64,000 nucleotides of DNA from Podospora pseudocomata. Taxonomy: Eukaryota > Ascomycota > Sordariomycetes > Sordariales > Podosporaceae. The stretch covers positions 682,001 to 746,000 of the forward strand of contig NW_026946364.1 of assembly GCF_035222375.1 (NCBI RefSeq). Direction: 5' to 3'. Below, in pieces: positions 1 to 12,666 of this stretch. The position numbers and the translations under genes are program-made. Position 1 is the first letter of the stretch. The number at the start of each line of letters is the position of its first letter. Below the pieces are notes generated by a model, which searched no databases, was not told the DNA's origin, and saw only the letters and a program-made list of their open reading frames with translations.

Positions 1-2175
1 GGAGGGTGAGTCGCCCATGGGGGGGTCGATCCTCACTATCCCGGGACTGCGCTGTCCGCTGATGATGACGGTTCGGGGGCTGCTGTTGGGAGTTGACGAG
101 GTGTTTGATGACGGGGAAAGACCGGGTGTTCGAGGCTCGACGGAATGAGCATCAAGTGCGCGGCCCTCGCTGGGTCGGCGGTTGCTGCTCTCTTTTGATG
201 CGCTTGGTCGTCGCTCCGTAGACGTGACGAGTCCACCCGCGGAAACAAACCCAAACCCGGTGAACCAGTTGTAGATCTCATCCAGCTCGTCCAGCTCCAT
301 GTCCGAGGGCTTGGAGTAGTCGGTTGGCTCGCTGAAGAAGTCGCCCGCGCCCCCCAAGATTGCCATCTGAAAGGCTGTCCAGTCCAGAGTGTCGTCCACA
401 GCGGCTGCCAGCTTGCCGATCGGGAGGTCGGCCTTGGCCAGCCGGACCGGACCGTGCCTAAAGGTTGGGTGGGTCATGGTGTAAGGGGTGCTGTCGAGAT
501 AAACGTAGTCGTCAGTGTTGGCCCTGGTCGTCACTCCGGGCGGCAGCGGCGTCGAGGTTGGTGACAGGATGATGTTTGCGTCATCAGGTCCTGTTGCAAT
601 AATCTCGGGGATCGTCGGGAGCGGCGGCAAAGTCTTGCTCGGAAGTCGGCGATGCATCGAGGGTTTCTCCTGCGTTGGCACAGGCGTCGTTGGCGTCACC
701 GGCTCGTCGCCAATAATCATGATCGGCAGGTCTCCCTCCTCCTCGTCATCTTCCAGTCCTGCAGTGGGCGAATCGTGCCTTTGCTCGCCATCCTCCTCCA
801 CAGGTTTCTGTTCCGGTTCCTTGTGTTCCGGTTCGATTTCCCTGGCCTGCTCCAGTGTCTGGGCCGCTCTGGATGTTTGACAGTCTTCCCGCTTGATTTC
901 TGACCCCTTGTTGGCAGCAGATGCACGTGGTGCGACCGAATCCTCGGCCGCTGCTGCTGACTCGTCGAGGCTCAGGGGTTCGATGGGAGCCGGGGTAGTG
1001 GCTGTGCTCTTCTTGTCGACGTGTGTAACACCCAATTCAGGAGATCTCGTCCACTGCGCGGCGCGGCTCATTCTGATTTCTCGCAACGTGCTCTCGGGAA
1101 GCATCTCGTCGGCCTCGAGGCGGTGGAAAATGCGAATTGTGAACAGGTCTTTGGCGCTTTCTGTCAGTTGCCACATGGAAGACTGCCGTCTCGCTGGCTG
1201 TACCGGCCTTCTTCGGGCCTTCTTGGATTTTGCTCGCTTTGGCCGCGAGGTAGATGGCAGCCGAGCTGGTGTCTGCGATGGGGGAGTTTTGGCTGTTGCC
1301 TTGATGGGCGACTTGACCGATCTGACCGACTTTGTCGACCTCAGTGAATTCGATCCTTGACTCCGCCTCTGTGATTTCCTGCGAGCCATTGCTGGCGACA
1401 TGGGAGTTGATTGCCTCGGTTTGGCGAATTTTGCCAATTGAGCGTCTGTAAGCTTTGCATCGCTGAACGATTGCTGCGGCTTGAATGCCTGCTCTGTCTC
1501 ATGGAGGAGCTGCATGACGTCCTTGGAAAACAGCTTCGGTGTGTTCATTTGTGATGACGGTGTTCCTAATGGCCCGGCTTCGAGGACTGACCTGGGGGCC
1601 GTCTCGTTGCTGGCCTTCGCCGCAACATCGGCCGGTATTGAAGGCGATTCGGGAAACATTTCGGCTTGTTGAGGTGGTGATGAGGGCGGTGTCAACTGAG
1701 GATAGTCCCGAAACGAGTGCGAACATGTTGGGCTTCTTCCGCGTCGTCGCGGCGAATCGTCCAATTGCTGAGGTGAAAGCAGCGGGCTTCTCTGGGGGCT
1801 TCTTTGAGGACTTCTTTGAGGGCTGCCATGAGGACTCGCCAGGGGACTCCGCGTCGGCCGGCGAGGAGGCGAGCAACGTGAGCCCACATGTTCCGTGCCA
1901 TTGTCGTAATTGCACAAAGAACTTGTTGACGACTGTGGCGTGTCTGGTAATGGTGGAATTCCAATGATGTTGTGAAGGTCCTCACTCCGTCTGATATCGA
2001 TGCTCGGTTTCGACCTCTTCATTAAGCCCTTTGGTGGCATCCATGTCTTGATCCTGCTGAGGGTGTCCATCTCCTCGTCGTCGTGGTTGAAATAGGAGCC
2101 TTCAATGTCCTCGCCGTCTTCGGCCTTCTTCTGGGTTATCAGTTTCCTGATCTTGAAAGGGGACCGGGGCAACAT
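1..2175 (-). CDS. Large disordered protein of unknown function, 3' end off the window
   Basis: One minus-strand frame stays open for 725 codons, from an ATG at 2175 to the left edge, with no stop; the gene continues outside the window. I do not recognise the family. The N-terminus is basic (MLPRSPFKIRKLITQKK). The middle is rich in Ser/Pro/Arg, with a tandem SPQR repeat near residues 115-125. A Lys/Arg-rich patch follows (RPKRAKSKKARRR, about residue 320), then acidic stretches. A more ordered segment near residues 560-640 includes DEIYNWFTGFGF. No catalytic motif, signal peptide or membrane span is visible; the basic patches would suit a nuclear or scaffold protein (inference). An in-frame stop lies at 2217-2215. 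However, a TTTTAG just before it would open a reading frame (SLRCSGPDCQIN) upstream of this Met, so an extra 5' exon is possible. The start is therefore uncertain; the coding call is firm. Confidence 0.72.
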   Translation of the reverse strand, partial: MLPRSPFKIRKLITQKKAEDGEDIEGSYFNHDDEEMDTLSRIKTWMPPKGLMKRSKPSIDIRRSEDLHNIIGIPPLPDTPQSSTSSLCNYDNGTEHVGSRCSPPRRPTRSPLASPHGSPQRSPQRSPQRSPLLSPQQLDDSPRRRGRSPTCSHSFRDYPQLTPPSSPPQQAEMFPESPSIPADVAAKASNETAPRSVLEAGPLGTPSSQMNTPKLFSKDVMQLLHETEQAFKPQQSFSDAKLTDAQLAKFAKPRQSTPMSPAMARRKSQRRSQGSNSLRSTKSVRSVKSPIKATAKTPPSQTPARLPSTSRPKRAKSKKARRRPVQPARRQSSMWQLTESAKDLFTIRIFHRLEADEMLPESTLREIRMSRAAQWTRSPELGVTHVDKKSTATTPAPIEPLSLDESAAAAEDSVAPRASAANKGSEIKREDCQTSRAAQTLEQAREIEPEHKEPEQKPVEEDGEQRHDSPTAGLEDDEEEGDLPIMIIGDEPVTPTTPVPTQEKPSMHRRLPSKTLPPLPTIPEIIATGPDDANIILSPTSTPLPPGVTTRANTDDYVYLDSTPYTMTHPTFRHGPVRLAKADLPIGKLAAAVDDTLDWTAFQMAILGGAGDFFSEPTDYSKPSDMELDELDEIYNWFTGFGFVSAGGLVTSTERRPSASKESSNRRPSEGRALDAHSVEPRTPGLSPSSNTSSTPNSSPRTVIISGQRSPGIVRIDPPMGDSPS

Positions 2176-5100
2176 GTTGATCTGGCAGTCCGGGCCACTG
2201 CAGCGTAGCGACTAAAACGGGGGAAAGGGGAGGGAGGAGACGATGCCCGTTGCGTGGTACATGACATGCATATATGAAAGGAGTAAGTGGTGGAGGAAAA
2301 CGGAATTTCTGGCTCACCACATCTCACTCTGGTCTTGACAAGTAGGTCCAACAGTGCAGCGACCTAGGCCAGAGGAATGAGAGGGAGAAAACAGGCCAGA
2401 ATCGGGGCGAGAGGGCCGAGGGGGCGGGCTCATGAAGAGGGTATGGACAGTGTAATAGACCGAAGCGGCGCATGCTGCCACCACTCTCCACCTGCCCCCC
2501 CTCGCTCGACCAGTCGAGTCCACGACGAACACACCCGGCGGCGGGTACGCCTCGCCTGGACGACCGGGACAATGTGAAGTACGTACAGTCCTGGGAGTCC
2601 TGTGGGTGGTACTCAAACTCTTGCGCCTAGTGTGGCGTTGACCACCACCAACCTGCAAAGACGTGAACAGAGTGCAGGCCGGACTGGGGTATCCCCCGGC
2701 TCGCCAAGAGGGCTGGTTGGACCTGGGGAGTATGAACATCTCCAACCCCGGCCCTGTCCGGTATCGACTTGCGAGTTCTTATTTTACACTGCCGCAATTG
2801 GCCAACTGTGTCGTACACGGTGACGTGAAGAAGAGTGGGTTACAAGATGGCATCCTCGGGAGATCAGCAGGCTCCCATTTTCAACATGAAAGGTAGCATC
2901 GATCTTGGAGCTTTTCCAGTTCCCTATGCTCAGCTCCGACTCCGAACATACCACTAGTGGGAGCAACGCGATCGTACCACAGACGGAAAGCTGCAGCAGG
3001 ATGGACCTTTGCTGCGAGGTAGGTGATAGTACCAGATCAGAGTCGCCCATAGCAATAAAGTAGGCACCCGCTCAATATTGAAAGGGCCCAGCGATTCGAG
3101 ACAATGAGTTTCAAGTCTCAACTCTTTCTTTGCTCGGATGGACGATGATCGTTGTGGCCAGTATAAAATACAAGGCGGCAGTATGCGGAACAGAACCTAG
3201 GAACTAACTCTGCATGCACGGCGGGACGAGATCGTAGGCTGCTCCTGCAGGCCTACCTGGAAGTTGGCCCAAAAGATCCAGCTCTGATACTGAAACGCTG
3301 ACGATGGCCATGAGACGACCGATATCTCTCCACCTTCAGTCTGCGCTGAAGTAAAGACCGAGCAGAGTCACTTTCTGGCACTATTGGCCTCCTTAACAAC
3401 AGAGAGAGGAGAAGTAATTGGGGGCGCCTAAAGTGAGCTCGATTGCATGTGTAAGCGGAGAATAGGGCGCAGCAAGATAGAAACCGCAATTGGAATTCCG
3501 CTTCTCTGTGTATCATCGCCCAGCTCGAGGCACCAACGGTAAGGTAACTTGCTTAAACGTCCTATGAAATGAAATTCAGTTGCTGTTTGTCAATGGAGAG
3601 GATTGTGACAACTGTGGAAGCTGTCCCGTCTCCATCATGGATGAAGTTGAAGGAATCTCGCCGGTCCCTCGATGGCCGGCGGGAAAGCTGTTGTGAGCTG
3701 CACGCAATCCAAAGCCTGCGTGGTCGAGGCAGTGTGAGACCTGATAACAGGGCAGGCGCGCACTGTGACCTCAATGGGTGAATCCTCCACCATCACCTCG
3801 GTCCAAATTGCCGTGGTAACACCGAACTTCAGCAACTGAGCCTCGACCAGCCTCTCTATTTCCGCACTGTGCTCACCCCACTTTCGACAGACAGAGCAGG
3901 TGGATGAGGTGGGAGGAGCTGAAGATGTTGCTGAGTGAGACGCTGATAACCTCCTGAGAAAGAGAAGAAGAATGAAATTTCCATTTGATTGTGTGAGATC
4001 AAACTGCATTATATGACTGCAAACTCCGATTAGTGTAGAAATTGAAGATTGATGCTTGGTGGTGACAAACATTCCAAAAGGGAAAGCAAATATCACAGCG
4101 AACCCTCCCCCTCCCCCGCCCCCGCGCACTACAGTCTGGGTACTCAGGCAAGGCCTGGGGAGAGCACTGCGAGCCCTGGTCTCGCGAGAGCCGCTGCAAA
4201 CTCTGCCGGGCGAAGGATTTCATGTCCTCTCCGCTGCAGTGACAATGTCTGCGAACGGCGAGGTAACATTTGTTCAAAGAGCAGAACCTGAAGCCAACCA
4301 TGACCTTCACGTGGTGAGGTGCCCTGCCAAGGCGGCACAATTCCTCAGGCCACCAATTTAGCGCCCTCGTACAAAAGTGTTAGTGCTCACATGCAATCGA
4401 CAGTGACAGGTCCAACATCATCTCCGAGCATCGCCAGAAGCAGCCCCCATGGCGATTATCTCCAGAGCACACACTGATCATTTTGCCGATATCTTTACGT
4501 TGAGATCCTTCTGTCGAGGATGACCCGACCGAGGCTGACCCGTTCATCTGCGAGGTTCCAATATTCCTCCTCCACGGACGAACACCACATAGATAAATCT
4601 GATGCATCAGCATCAGACTAAAGGTCACCGCCAAAAGCACGGCATTGAAACGGGAATGGCTTTCTCTCTGTATCTCGGAGTCCCTCTACTCCTCCAGGCA
4701 ACGAGTAAATGAACCCGTCTTCGCAGGACAGAACCCTCCCGCATCGCCTGCTGATCGCAGTTCGTCGCCAGGATTGGATAGCCTGCACACCACCGTCGAT
4801 GCAACTGCCCCGAAGGTGCATGATATACAGCCGCGGCGGGCCAACCAGAGTGTCTATTTTCGAGGGACTCTCCGGATGGCTGAGCCACGCCCCAACACCC
4901 GTCTGATCCACCCACTGCTCCCGATCAGGTACAGTAACCTGTCACCAGTTTACTCAGAGTGCCCCGCCTGGCCTACCCAAAGAAGCCCGACACTTGCGCA
5001 GGTCCTGCCTGTCAACAATGCACAAAGTTCAAGCTTGTTCTCGTGGCAGGATCGCAAAAAGCCTTAACGGCCCGAGTCTAGCTGAGTGTGGAGCGGCATA

Positions 5101-6404
5101 AAGAGGTCGCCTCTCCTCTTTGCCCTACCTGTGCAAATCCATCCCGCGCTTAACTATTACTCAAGCTCAGAAGAGAGGAGAAATCACTGTCTGCTACACT
5201 GGCAGAACACCTCTCTAGACTATCACAGCGTCGGCACCGCTTTTCGTGAGCTGTGTCAGTATTGGTTCTCTCGTGTCACTTGGCCATCTGGGAATCAAGT
5301 CTCACGGCTTCATGGCAGTGATTGGACAAAGCCCCCGATATGTCCGGGGTAGTGGCAGTTGATCAGGATCTGAGACTTCAATAAAGGAGCAAGTCTCCGT
5401 CAGTGGGGATCAAAAGAGAGCTCGGACTGAGGCTCTTGCAGCAGGAACCGTCTCTGGCCCTAAGTTCTGACGAGATCCTCTCCACGGCGCACCACGGGCG
5501 ATGCTGTTTCAGCAAAAGTATCGGGAAACTTCGCCACGGACTACTCAAAACCCTTATTTTGCCTGGACCAGTCCACATTGGCGTAGGCAAGAGCAGTGCG
5601 TAAAAGGTTGGTTGTTTATTGACCGAGCTGAATCTACCCATCCACGGCGTATGGTTCCTGACTCCACGGCTTCCTATCAAAAATCGTTCCATCACTCTGG
5701 GAACAACCCAAGACCATTATTGGTCTTCACATGCAACTATATTTCAAACCATAGATCAGGGCCAAGATGCATGGCCCGGGAGATGTTCCCTCCAGGGGCA
5801 TGCTCGACCTCCTACGGCCCATGAAGCTCCACCATAGGTTGTCCAGAGCCTCAGATGGCCAGCCAGTCTCCTCCGGCATTTACATGCGAACAGCAAGTCA
5901 CATTCGGCGGAATACCATCGTCGATACCCGCAGCCACGCCCGAGATGGCTCTAAGTATAGACGATGAGGGGAGGGGACTGAATAAACGGCGTCGAGGGTC
6001 TCTCGTAGGGGCCGGAACCCGCATCTCGACCTCGAAGTCGCGCCTCGGTCCCAATCCCCCGGATACGCCGCCTTCAAACCACCCAACCGTGAAACCAACA
6101 TCCCGCCCCGCTTTCTTTCTCACTCCTACCCCGAACTCGTCAGCTCTTTGACCAGCTACGTACTCCACAACCCGACCCACGATTCAACAGTGCTGTGCCG
6201 TTCCCGACTGCCCGTTATAGTTGCTGCAACGGCCGTCGATGATGGCCTCCTTTTCTGAAAGCCGTCGTGGCCCGTGTCACGTTCGAAACGTTCTGGCGAT
6301 GAGGTCCCGGCCAGGAAAAGTTTCATCCTCCCTTCTTTGTCGTTCTCTATTTCCCGAGTTGAGCCGCACTTGTCTTTCCTGATGGGGTGGTGGCGGGGTG
6401 TTTT

Positions 6405-6461
6405 TTGTTGTTGTTATTGTTGTTGTTGCTGTTGTTGTTGTTGTCGTTGTTGTTGTTGTTG
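6405..6461. repeat. Imperfect TTG microsatellite
   Basis: About 19 copies of TTG, interrupted by TTA, CTG and TCG units. On the other strand it would read as CAA (Gln), but the surrounding minus-strand frame does not look like a gene, so I treat it as non-coding simple repeat. Confidence 0.85.
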
Positions 6462-9330
6462 AACGAGATGACGAGTGTCATCACAAAATCTCATTTGCTC
6501 TCTGGATGTCTCTTGTTGTGGTTGTCTTGAGGAAAGAAGAAGCCGCATGCGTCGGGGTGTGGACGTATTTCTTCTCAGGGGATGGTTCGGGGGTCGCTTT
6601 CTTGCTGTCATGCGACCACCACCGACCAATAGACTTGATGAAGCCAAGTGGTGAGCAGCTTGATCTCCTCGACCCTCTTTCCTCGTTGTCGAGGGGGATA
6701 ACGTGGTAATTCTCGCGAGTCATTTTGGGTGGTACACGATATCGAGGACGGTCTTGGGGAATGTGGAAGACAGTGAAACTGAACGACGACGGGCTTGGTT
6801 TATAAGTGATGCTTCAGCCAAGCGTTCTGCTCAGATCAACAAAACTTGTTTTCGTATGAGGTCTATCAGAGACAAGACGGTCATTCCTGTCGATCCAAGT
6901 AGGAAAATGAAACATCCCGTGGCCGGAGAAGGGCCGCTGCCTGTCACCTATATATCTCAAGGGAGGCTCTTTCCTCACATCTCAACAAGCCCGCGGGGCA
7001 AGCGTCTACCGACCTCTCAGCACCGTAAAGACTTCCCACCACCACCACACTCCCACACGCAAAAGCACACCATTGGCAAGCTGCGCGGGGAGTCCGTCAA
7101 AAGTGATCATGTCACAGAGCCCAAAACCGAGAGAGCGGGCCGGGAAAGCGGGACTTTGTTCGTTGGTGTGTGCGGCATCCCAAAGCCTCGTCCGACCTCC
7201 CGAGGAACGGCCCACGAGTGGTCAAGATCGTCAGCTTCCGAGACTTTCAATGCCCAGGCGCGGTCTGTGAGCTGGCGTGCGTTGTCTTGCAGTGAGAGGC
7301 CACGCACGGATCACCGGCATGGATGACTATCGCAATTCATTGATTCCGCATGCCGCTGGGACAGTGTCATTCCGAAGCCCATATCCAAAGCTTTTACTTC
7401 TGGTGCCTGAGTTTTGATACTACAAAACACATCTGCCCAAAAAACCACAACCCACACTGTCGGTAACATCACCTGCACAGAACTATCTGCCGTAACACGA
7501 TAGAAGAATAAGAAGGTGGGCAAGCAAAACGGGTTCGAGGCAACCAAGTGAGACAAATGATTGTCCAAAGGTGGTGTGCTACTTTCCAACATAATTCGTC
7601 AGTCAGACACCCATCTAGCGTCTTGTGGCGCCCTTTTGAAAGTTCTTCGATTTTGGGGAATCTCAGCCCAGTCGATGCCGGACTAGAACCTTCAAAAAAG
7701 TCGGCTTCGAAAGATATTGTAAGCCGCATTTCCTTTTTGAGAAGGGCCAGAGGTTGAAGCTCGGCCATGATCGGGCCCGTCTGGTTGGGTCATCCGTGAT
7801 GATTGGGTCGATTGGGGGGCAGTCAGCATAGCTTTGGACTATGCACAGTGGGCATTTTCCCCCAGCTGAGCGGCATTTGTTTTCTGAGCCTGAGGATGGT
7901 TTGTCAGAGCTTGGCATTTACCTCGCTCTGAGCCCACTTTGCTTGGCCAAAGGGAGAGGATTGGTGAGGATCCAGAATCAATTCTCACTAAGAACTAGGA
8001 CATGTTACCCAACTCACTGTTTTGTGAAAGTCGGCCAGACAGGTTACGAAGCTGAAGGCTCAAAAGCTAGCATATATGCAAGTTCGTCACGAGATGATGG
8101 GTGAGTGGTATAGATTTTGGGCCGCCACGTTTTTTTGGGGTCTTCTCTGCTGCATGTAGACCACCTACCTTACCCGACGACACCGACAGTTCGGCTGCCG
8201 GGACCTGCGAGGCTTACTTACACCTTCCCTTACCTCCCCACCAATACCTACCGAGATACCGGACCTACCGAGCTACCGGGGCGAAATACCATTCATTCCA
8301 GTTGAGACTTGCCTACTGCAGTGATAAGGTCGGAACTCAGATCACACTGGTAGCCACTTTGTTCACCCACCCCCACGTGCCGCAGTGATCGGGGATGGTA
8401 CTTGATGCCTGGGTTCAGTTTCATCTCCGAATTTGCGAGGAATATCGGATGGATGATATCTTGAGCCCGAAAAACTACTCCTTCTTGTCCATATCACCGG
8501 TTGCCATTTCCAGAAAGCGATCTGATGAATACCTCTATCCGAGATGAACTGGGAATCGGATATCAGTTGGGTGGTGCCTGTTCCATCACCCGAGCAGGGC
8601 ATGCCGGGGTTAAGCACACATCAAAAGGGAGGATGCATAACACAGAATGATCGTGGTGGCTCTTTGTTGTGTTACTTGGCCATTTGGAAGTTGTGTGTGA
8701 AAAAGGGAGATTTGAAACATTTTGCTCAGCCGCCTTCAACACTGATTGCTGTTGTTGTTCTTGTTGCACATATCTATCTTGCAGGAACCAGATCTCAAAC
8801 AAAAGTGCTCGAAAGGGGACCTGTGTCTGCAGACCATTGAAAAAAAAAACTGCTCTGCTAAGCCCTGTTGCCCCGGAGTCGAGATAACTTTCTTTTTTGT
8901 TGTGCGGCTTGGACTGTGACACTAAGGGTTTGTTGAGAATCATATGGCCTTGTTCAGTGATCGGCCAAAATTCAGGAATAATTTCAACAAACTTGAGAGA
9001 TTTATCCGTGTCCCATCCGGCCAGAATTTAACACGCAACTGCAAGATAAACTTTTCGCTCCCCGTCCTGTTTCGTTGGACGATGCTATCCTTCCCGGCCT
9101 GTTGGGTCGTTGGCTCAACCCCAGAGCCCCAAAACAAAATTCCCACCTAACCTGGTTCAACACACAAGGTCACGGTCATGTTAAACCAAATGGCAGGCTG
9201 TGTTCCGAATGGTAGCTACCATAAAGTTCATTCCGACTGTTGCTCGGTTCCGGTAGGTATCCCACTGACGACGCTCATGCGTGTGAGATAAACCCTGTAA
9301 TGCTTTGTGCGTCAATGGTTATGTGAATGC

Positions 9331-9367
9331 ACCAACAACAACTACAACAACTACCACAACAACAACC
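9331..9367. repeat. Short CAA/CTA-type trinucleotide repeat
   Basis: Degenerate run of CAA units interrupted by CTA and CCA, in non-coding sequence downstream of the GH79 gene. Confidence 0.7.
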
Positions 9368-9710
9368 ATTTTATTAAAGAGGTTTAAGCGCCCCTTCAAA
9401 CCGTTCGCTTATTCTTTAAGGTAACCATCGGTTATCAACATCGCCAGTCCGGCCCCGGTTCATAAGTCGAGGTTGGCACTGCCCCATGCTCTTGACAGCC
9501 TCGTGGCTTTCAAGACTCGATTAGGGATCATCTTTCAAATTAAAGAAAACAGGGGTTGCTTTGAAATCTTATACCCCGTGTAGTCTGCAACTAGTATTAT
9601 ACAAGGTAATATAGTCTCAGGATAGAAGAATACGTAACTAAAATTTGAAATGGCAAACATCAATTCAGGACCGTCATTAGCATCAATCTAGCCATCATCG
9701 CAAAACCCCC

Positions 9711-11468
9711 TCAAAACACCAACAAAGCTGCGCTCGAATCCTCAACCCCAACCTTCACCCTCCCCATCCCATCAACCTCCACCTCCTCCCCCGTAGTAAC
9801 ATTCCCCATCCTCACCGGCCTCCCCTGATCAAGCTCATAGTTGTAACTCCACCCATCCCAACTAATCCCCGTAACGGCATCACTCCCGTTAGCCCTCAAC
9901 CTCTGCACTTTGACCTTTTGCCTGTACCCAACCGTCACCCCAACATCAACTCCCGCCCTCTTCCCCAAACCCCCCAGTTGAAAAAAATACTCCACGCTTC
10001 CTCTCTTTGGCGGATTGGGTAATGGAACTAGTCCCTCCCCGTCAACCGTGGTGTTATACCCCCTCATATTAACCACCACAACCCTCGACAAAATTCCACC
10101 ATGGTAAATCGCATATGCCGCCTCGCGGTGCCAAGTCAGCGGAATGTTCACCACCTCCACCTTCTCATGTCTCCCCAGGGCGGCAGCTGTGGCGATATTG
10201 CCGTAGTAAGGGGGTTTTGTCCCTATGCTCGTAACGTTCGTCTCTATTGGTTGCCAGGATGTATACTAACCCCGTCAACACACTATTTGCCGCAAGTTAT
10301 TTGAGAGAGACAAACCCGGTAGTTAGTCCCCTGGTGCATATGCACCCTTTTGAATCCTTTGCTCGCGGCATAGAGGTTAAAGTCTACCACCCAGAGTGCC
10401 GCGCCAAAAGTGTTGGAGAGCCCTGGGCGGCCTTGGTTGTAGAGCGAGTTTGTCTCCCCGAATATGGGCGGTGGAGCGCCCGGATCGAGGGAGACGATCC
10501 GGTAGTATTCGGCTGCTTGCGCGTTCACTGACCGGGCGGTGACGGTGTGGTTTAGGAGGGTGGATTGGAGGGTTACGCCTGGGGTTGTGGCGCCCGAGAT
10601 GTAGCTGGGGGGTGTTAGTGGGGAGTAGTGAGTTGATATGGAAAGAAAAAAAGGTAGCTGGACCAGAAACATACTTGTGCGTCGAATACAACCTGACATT
10701 CCTGCCACTATTCAAACCAGCTGCCCAGCTCACATGCGCCTTTAGCCTGTTACCAACGCCTCCATGAGAAGGTGCTATATATCCATACTCACTCTCACGA
10801 GCAAGGTCAGGGCAGTGTTGCCTTACCAGCGCATGTATCGTCCTCGTTCCGTTCTGCCACTGCCACACATAGGTGCTTTCGTTCCAACTCGGAGGTCGAA
10901 TTGGGCCTTGGGCAGCGGTTGAAAACAAATCCGGTTCGTTGCCATAACCCCATAGATAGAGTTTCCCGTCACTCAGTGCTTTGCAAGCAAGAGGGACTGT
11001 GTCGAGGAGTGTTTGCCACCCCTCTGAAGTATTGGCACCAAGGCCAAGGTTGAAGCCATGAGAAAACTTGACATCCTTCCAGGTGCTGTAGGACTCAAAG
11101 TAGGAGCGACCAATGTAGATGGTGGTCGGATAATCGAGAGACCGCTTGGGATTGAAAGTGCCATTCAAGGCATATGGCAAAGAGGCGTTGTAGAGAGCAT
11201 AATCCTGAGTGTTGCCTCCTACTCGGATGTACGGCTTCGTGCCGGTCAGGTGTCTGATGTTTTCCAAGAGGTTGTCCGAAAAGGTGTTGGGATGTGAGTT
11301 GTTTCCTGCAAAGTCAGGAAAGCTAGAGAACTCGATGCTGAAGCTCACGAAGCCGTCGAGGATCTCATTGGCAGACGTGATGGACGTAGCGACTGGGAAT
11401 TGACCTTGGACAAGTGAACCTGTCAAAAGAGAAAAGAAGACGGCCTGCTTCATGTTGGAAAACCGCAT
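9711..11468 (-). CDS. Secreted GH79 beta-glucuronidase-like glycoside hydrolase
   Basis: Three exons (11468-10675, 10604-10316, 10265-9711) join in frame to 545 residues. Introns are 70 and 50 bp with GT..AG ends. The N-terminus MKQAVFFSLLTGSLVQGQ, reached from either Met1 or Met6, is a signal peptide, so the enzyme should be secreted. Several N-x-S/T sites fit glycosylation. In GH79 the acid/base Glu sits in a GNEPD motif, seen here at E178, and the nucleophile in a GETN motif, seen at E315. HMHQGTNYR follows about 40 residues later, as is usual for fungal members. The last third is beta-rich and matches the family's C-terminal sandwich domain (Glyco_hydro_79C). The likely substrate is glucuronic or methyl-glucuronic acid on arabinogalactan or similar glycans; the exact specificity cannot be read from sequence. 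It is transcribed divergently from the SSADH gene. Confidence 0.9.
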
Positions 11469-12666
11469 AATTCAAAAACAGCATCTCCCAGACATCGCGG
11501 GCAATTCCCCTCATCTTGAAGCGGACAGCAGCAGCAAAAATACATGAAAACACCCAACACCACACGAGTCCACTAATGTCGTGTGTCAGGCTAAATGGTT
11601 CACTTGATCACCACCCTGCACCCTGAATGGATCAAAACCAATTCGGCTTGAGTGATCGACATGGAGGGTGAGTACGGCATAGGCCCCGGAAAATGAGGCC
11701 AGACAGGAGTGATCACCAGGTTCCACAAGAATCTCCGCGTAGAATGAACATCTGGCTCGTGCTTCTGGGGGAGGGATCCGGGATTCTGGAGATGTTCCAC
11801 TCGGAATGTGTCGGTACCATGAGACGAACGGGGATTGTTCTGGGGAAATAGATATTTTGCTGGTTAAGGAAGGCAATGCTTGTAAGTGGTCAATTGCAGG
11901 GGCCAGCACTCAGCGCGGGCAGTGCGGGGCAGCATGGGAGGAGTTGGGGAACAGAAACAATGATGAGCGTCTCTGTGAGAGGCAGGTGCAGTCTAGGATC
12001 AAACACGATGAGGGTTGACTTGAGATACTTGGCACTAGAGTATCCTTGCCCTGGGAGAAACAACCTCGGCAGCTCTCTGCTTGAGGTATATCATCGGTAT
12101 GTTCGGGACATGGTGTTTCTGTGTAGTCTTGGCGGCGGGGTGTTTGATGTCGTCAAGTGTGGGGTAGCTGTCCTTCTGCCATTGTAGCCAAGAAACCTCA
12201 AGACGACGAGATATTGCTCTTGGGGTTTTTTCCTAGCTGGTAATCATAGTCAAAGCCCCTTCAAGAAACTCACGACTTCCTCTTTGGGGTGGTTTGAAGT
12301 CAAGACAAGCTCAGGGCCGATGTTAGGCGCCGAGGCATTCTCCACTGCATCCGGGGCATGCGGAGGTCGTCTGATTGTCATGCAACGCTCTCGACGTCAT
12401 TGATCAATGGGGAATCTAGAATGCCCAAAAGAGACAGCTTCACCACTTTCTTAGTGACTGTATGTAGAAACTAAGGTAAGTTTCAACCCATAGCGGAGCC
12501 GTAGATAGCCAGCTTGTCCCGAGGCGCATCCGCACTCGCAACCAAGTCTCCATTCACTCAAGCGTCATCCATCCCTATCGCTTCTGCATTTCCGGGGCCG
12601 ACCCTTTAGGTCCTCTTTTTCATTCTTGTGCATTCTCCTCTGCACGACACACACCATCATCTCAAA
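11469..12666. promoter_or_regulatory. Divergent promoter region between GH79 and SSADH genes
   Basis: The 1.2 kb between the two start codons must contain the upstream sequences of both divergently transcribed genes. The open frames inside are short, overlap on both strands and resemble no protein. The pyrimidine-rich stretch just before 12667 is typical of a fungal 5' leader. I could not assign specific operator sites. Confidence 0.5.

Larger units (their letters stand above)
2176..9710. other. Gene-poor interval, about 7.5 kb
   Basis: No open frame here looks like a conserved protein. The base composition is ordinary, so this is not a RIP block. It should hold the promoter of the minus-strand gene ending at 2175 and the 3' flank of the GH79 gene. 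It contains two trinucleotide microsatellites and one short ATG-started open frame at 5855-6151 (98 codons, plus strand, KRRR motif) that might be an isolated exon. Other frames of 100-207 codons overlap one another on both strands and look random. Confidence 0.5.

Noticed and set aside
893-1360. 155-codon plus-strand frame
   Set aside because: Antisense to the 725-codon minus-strand frame, whose composition is far more protein-like.
6703-7326. 207-codon plus-strand frame in the gene-poor interval
   Set aside because: The composition looks random, and comparable frames overlap it on both strands.
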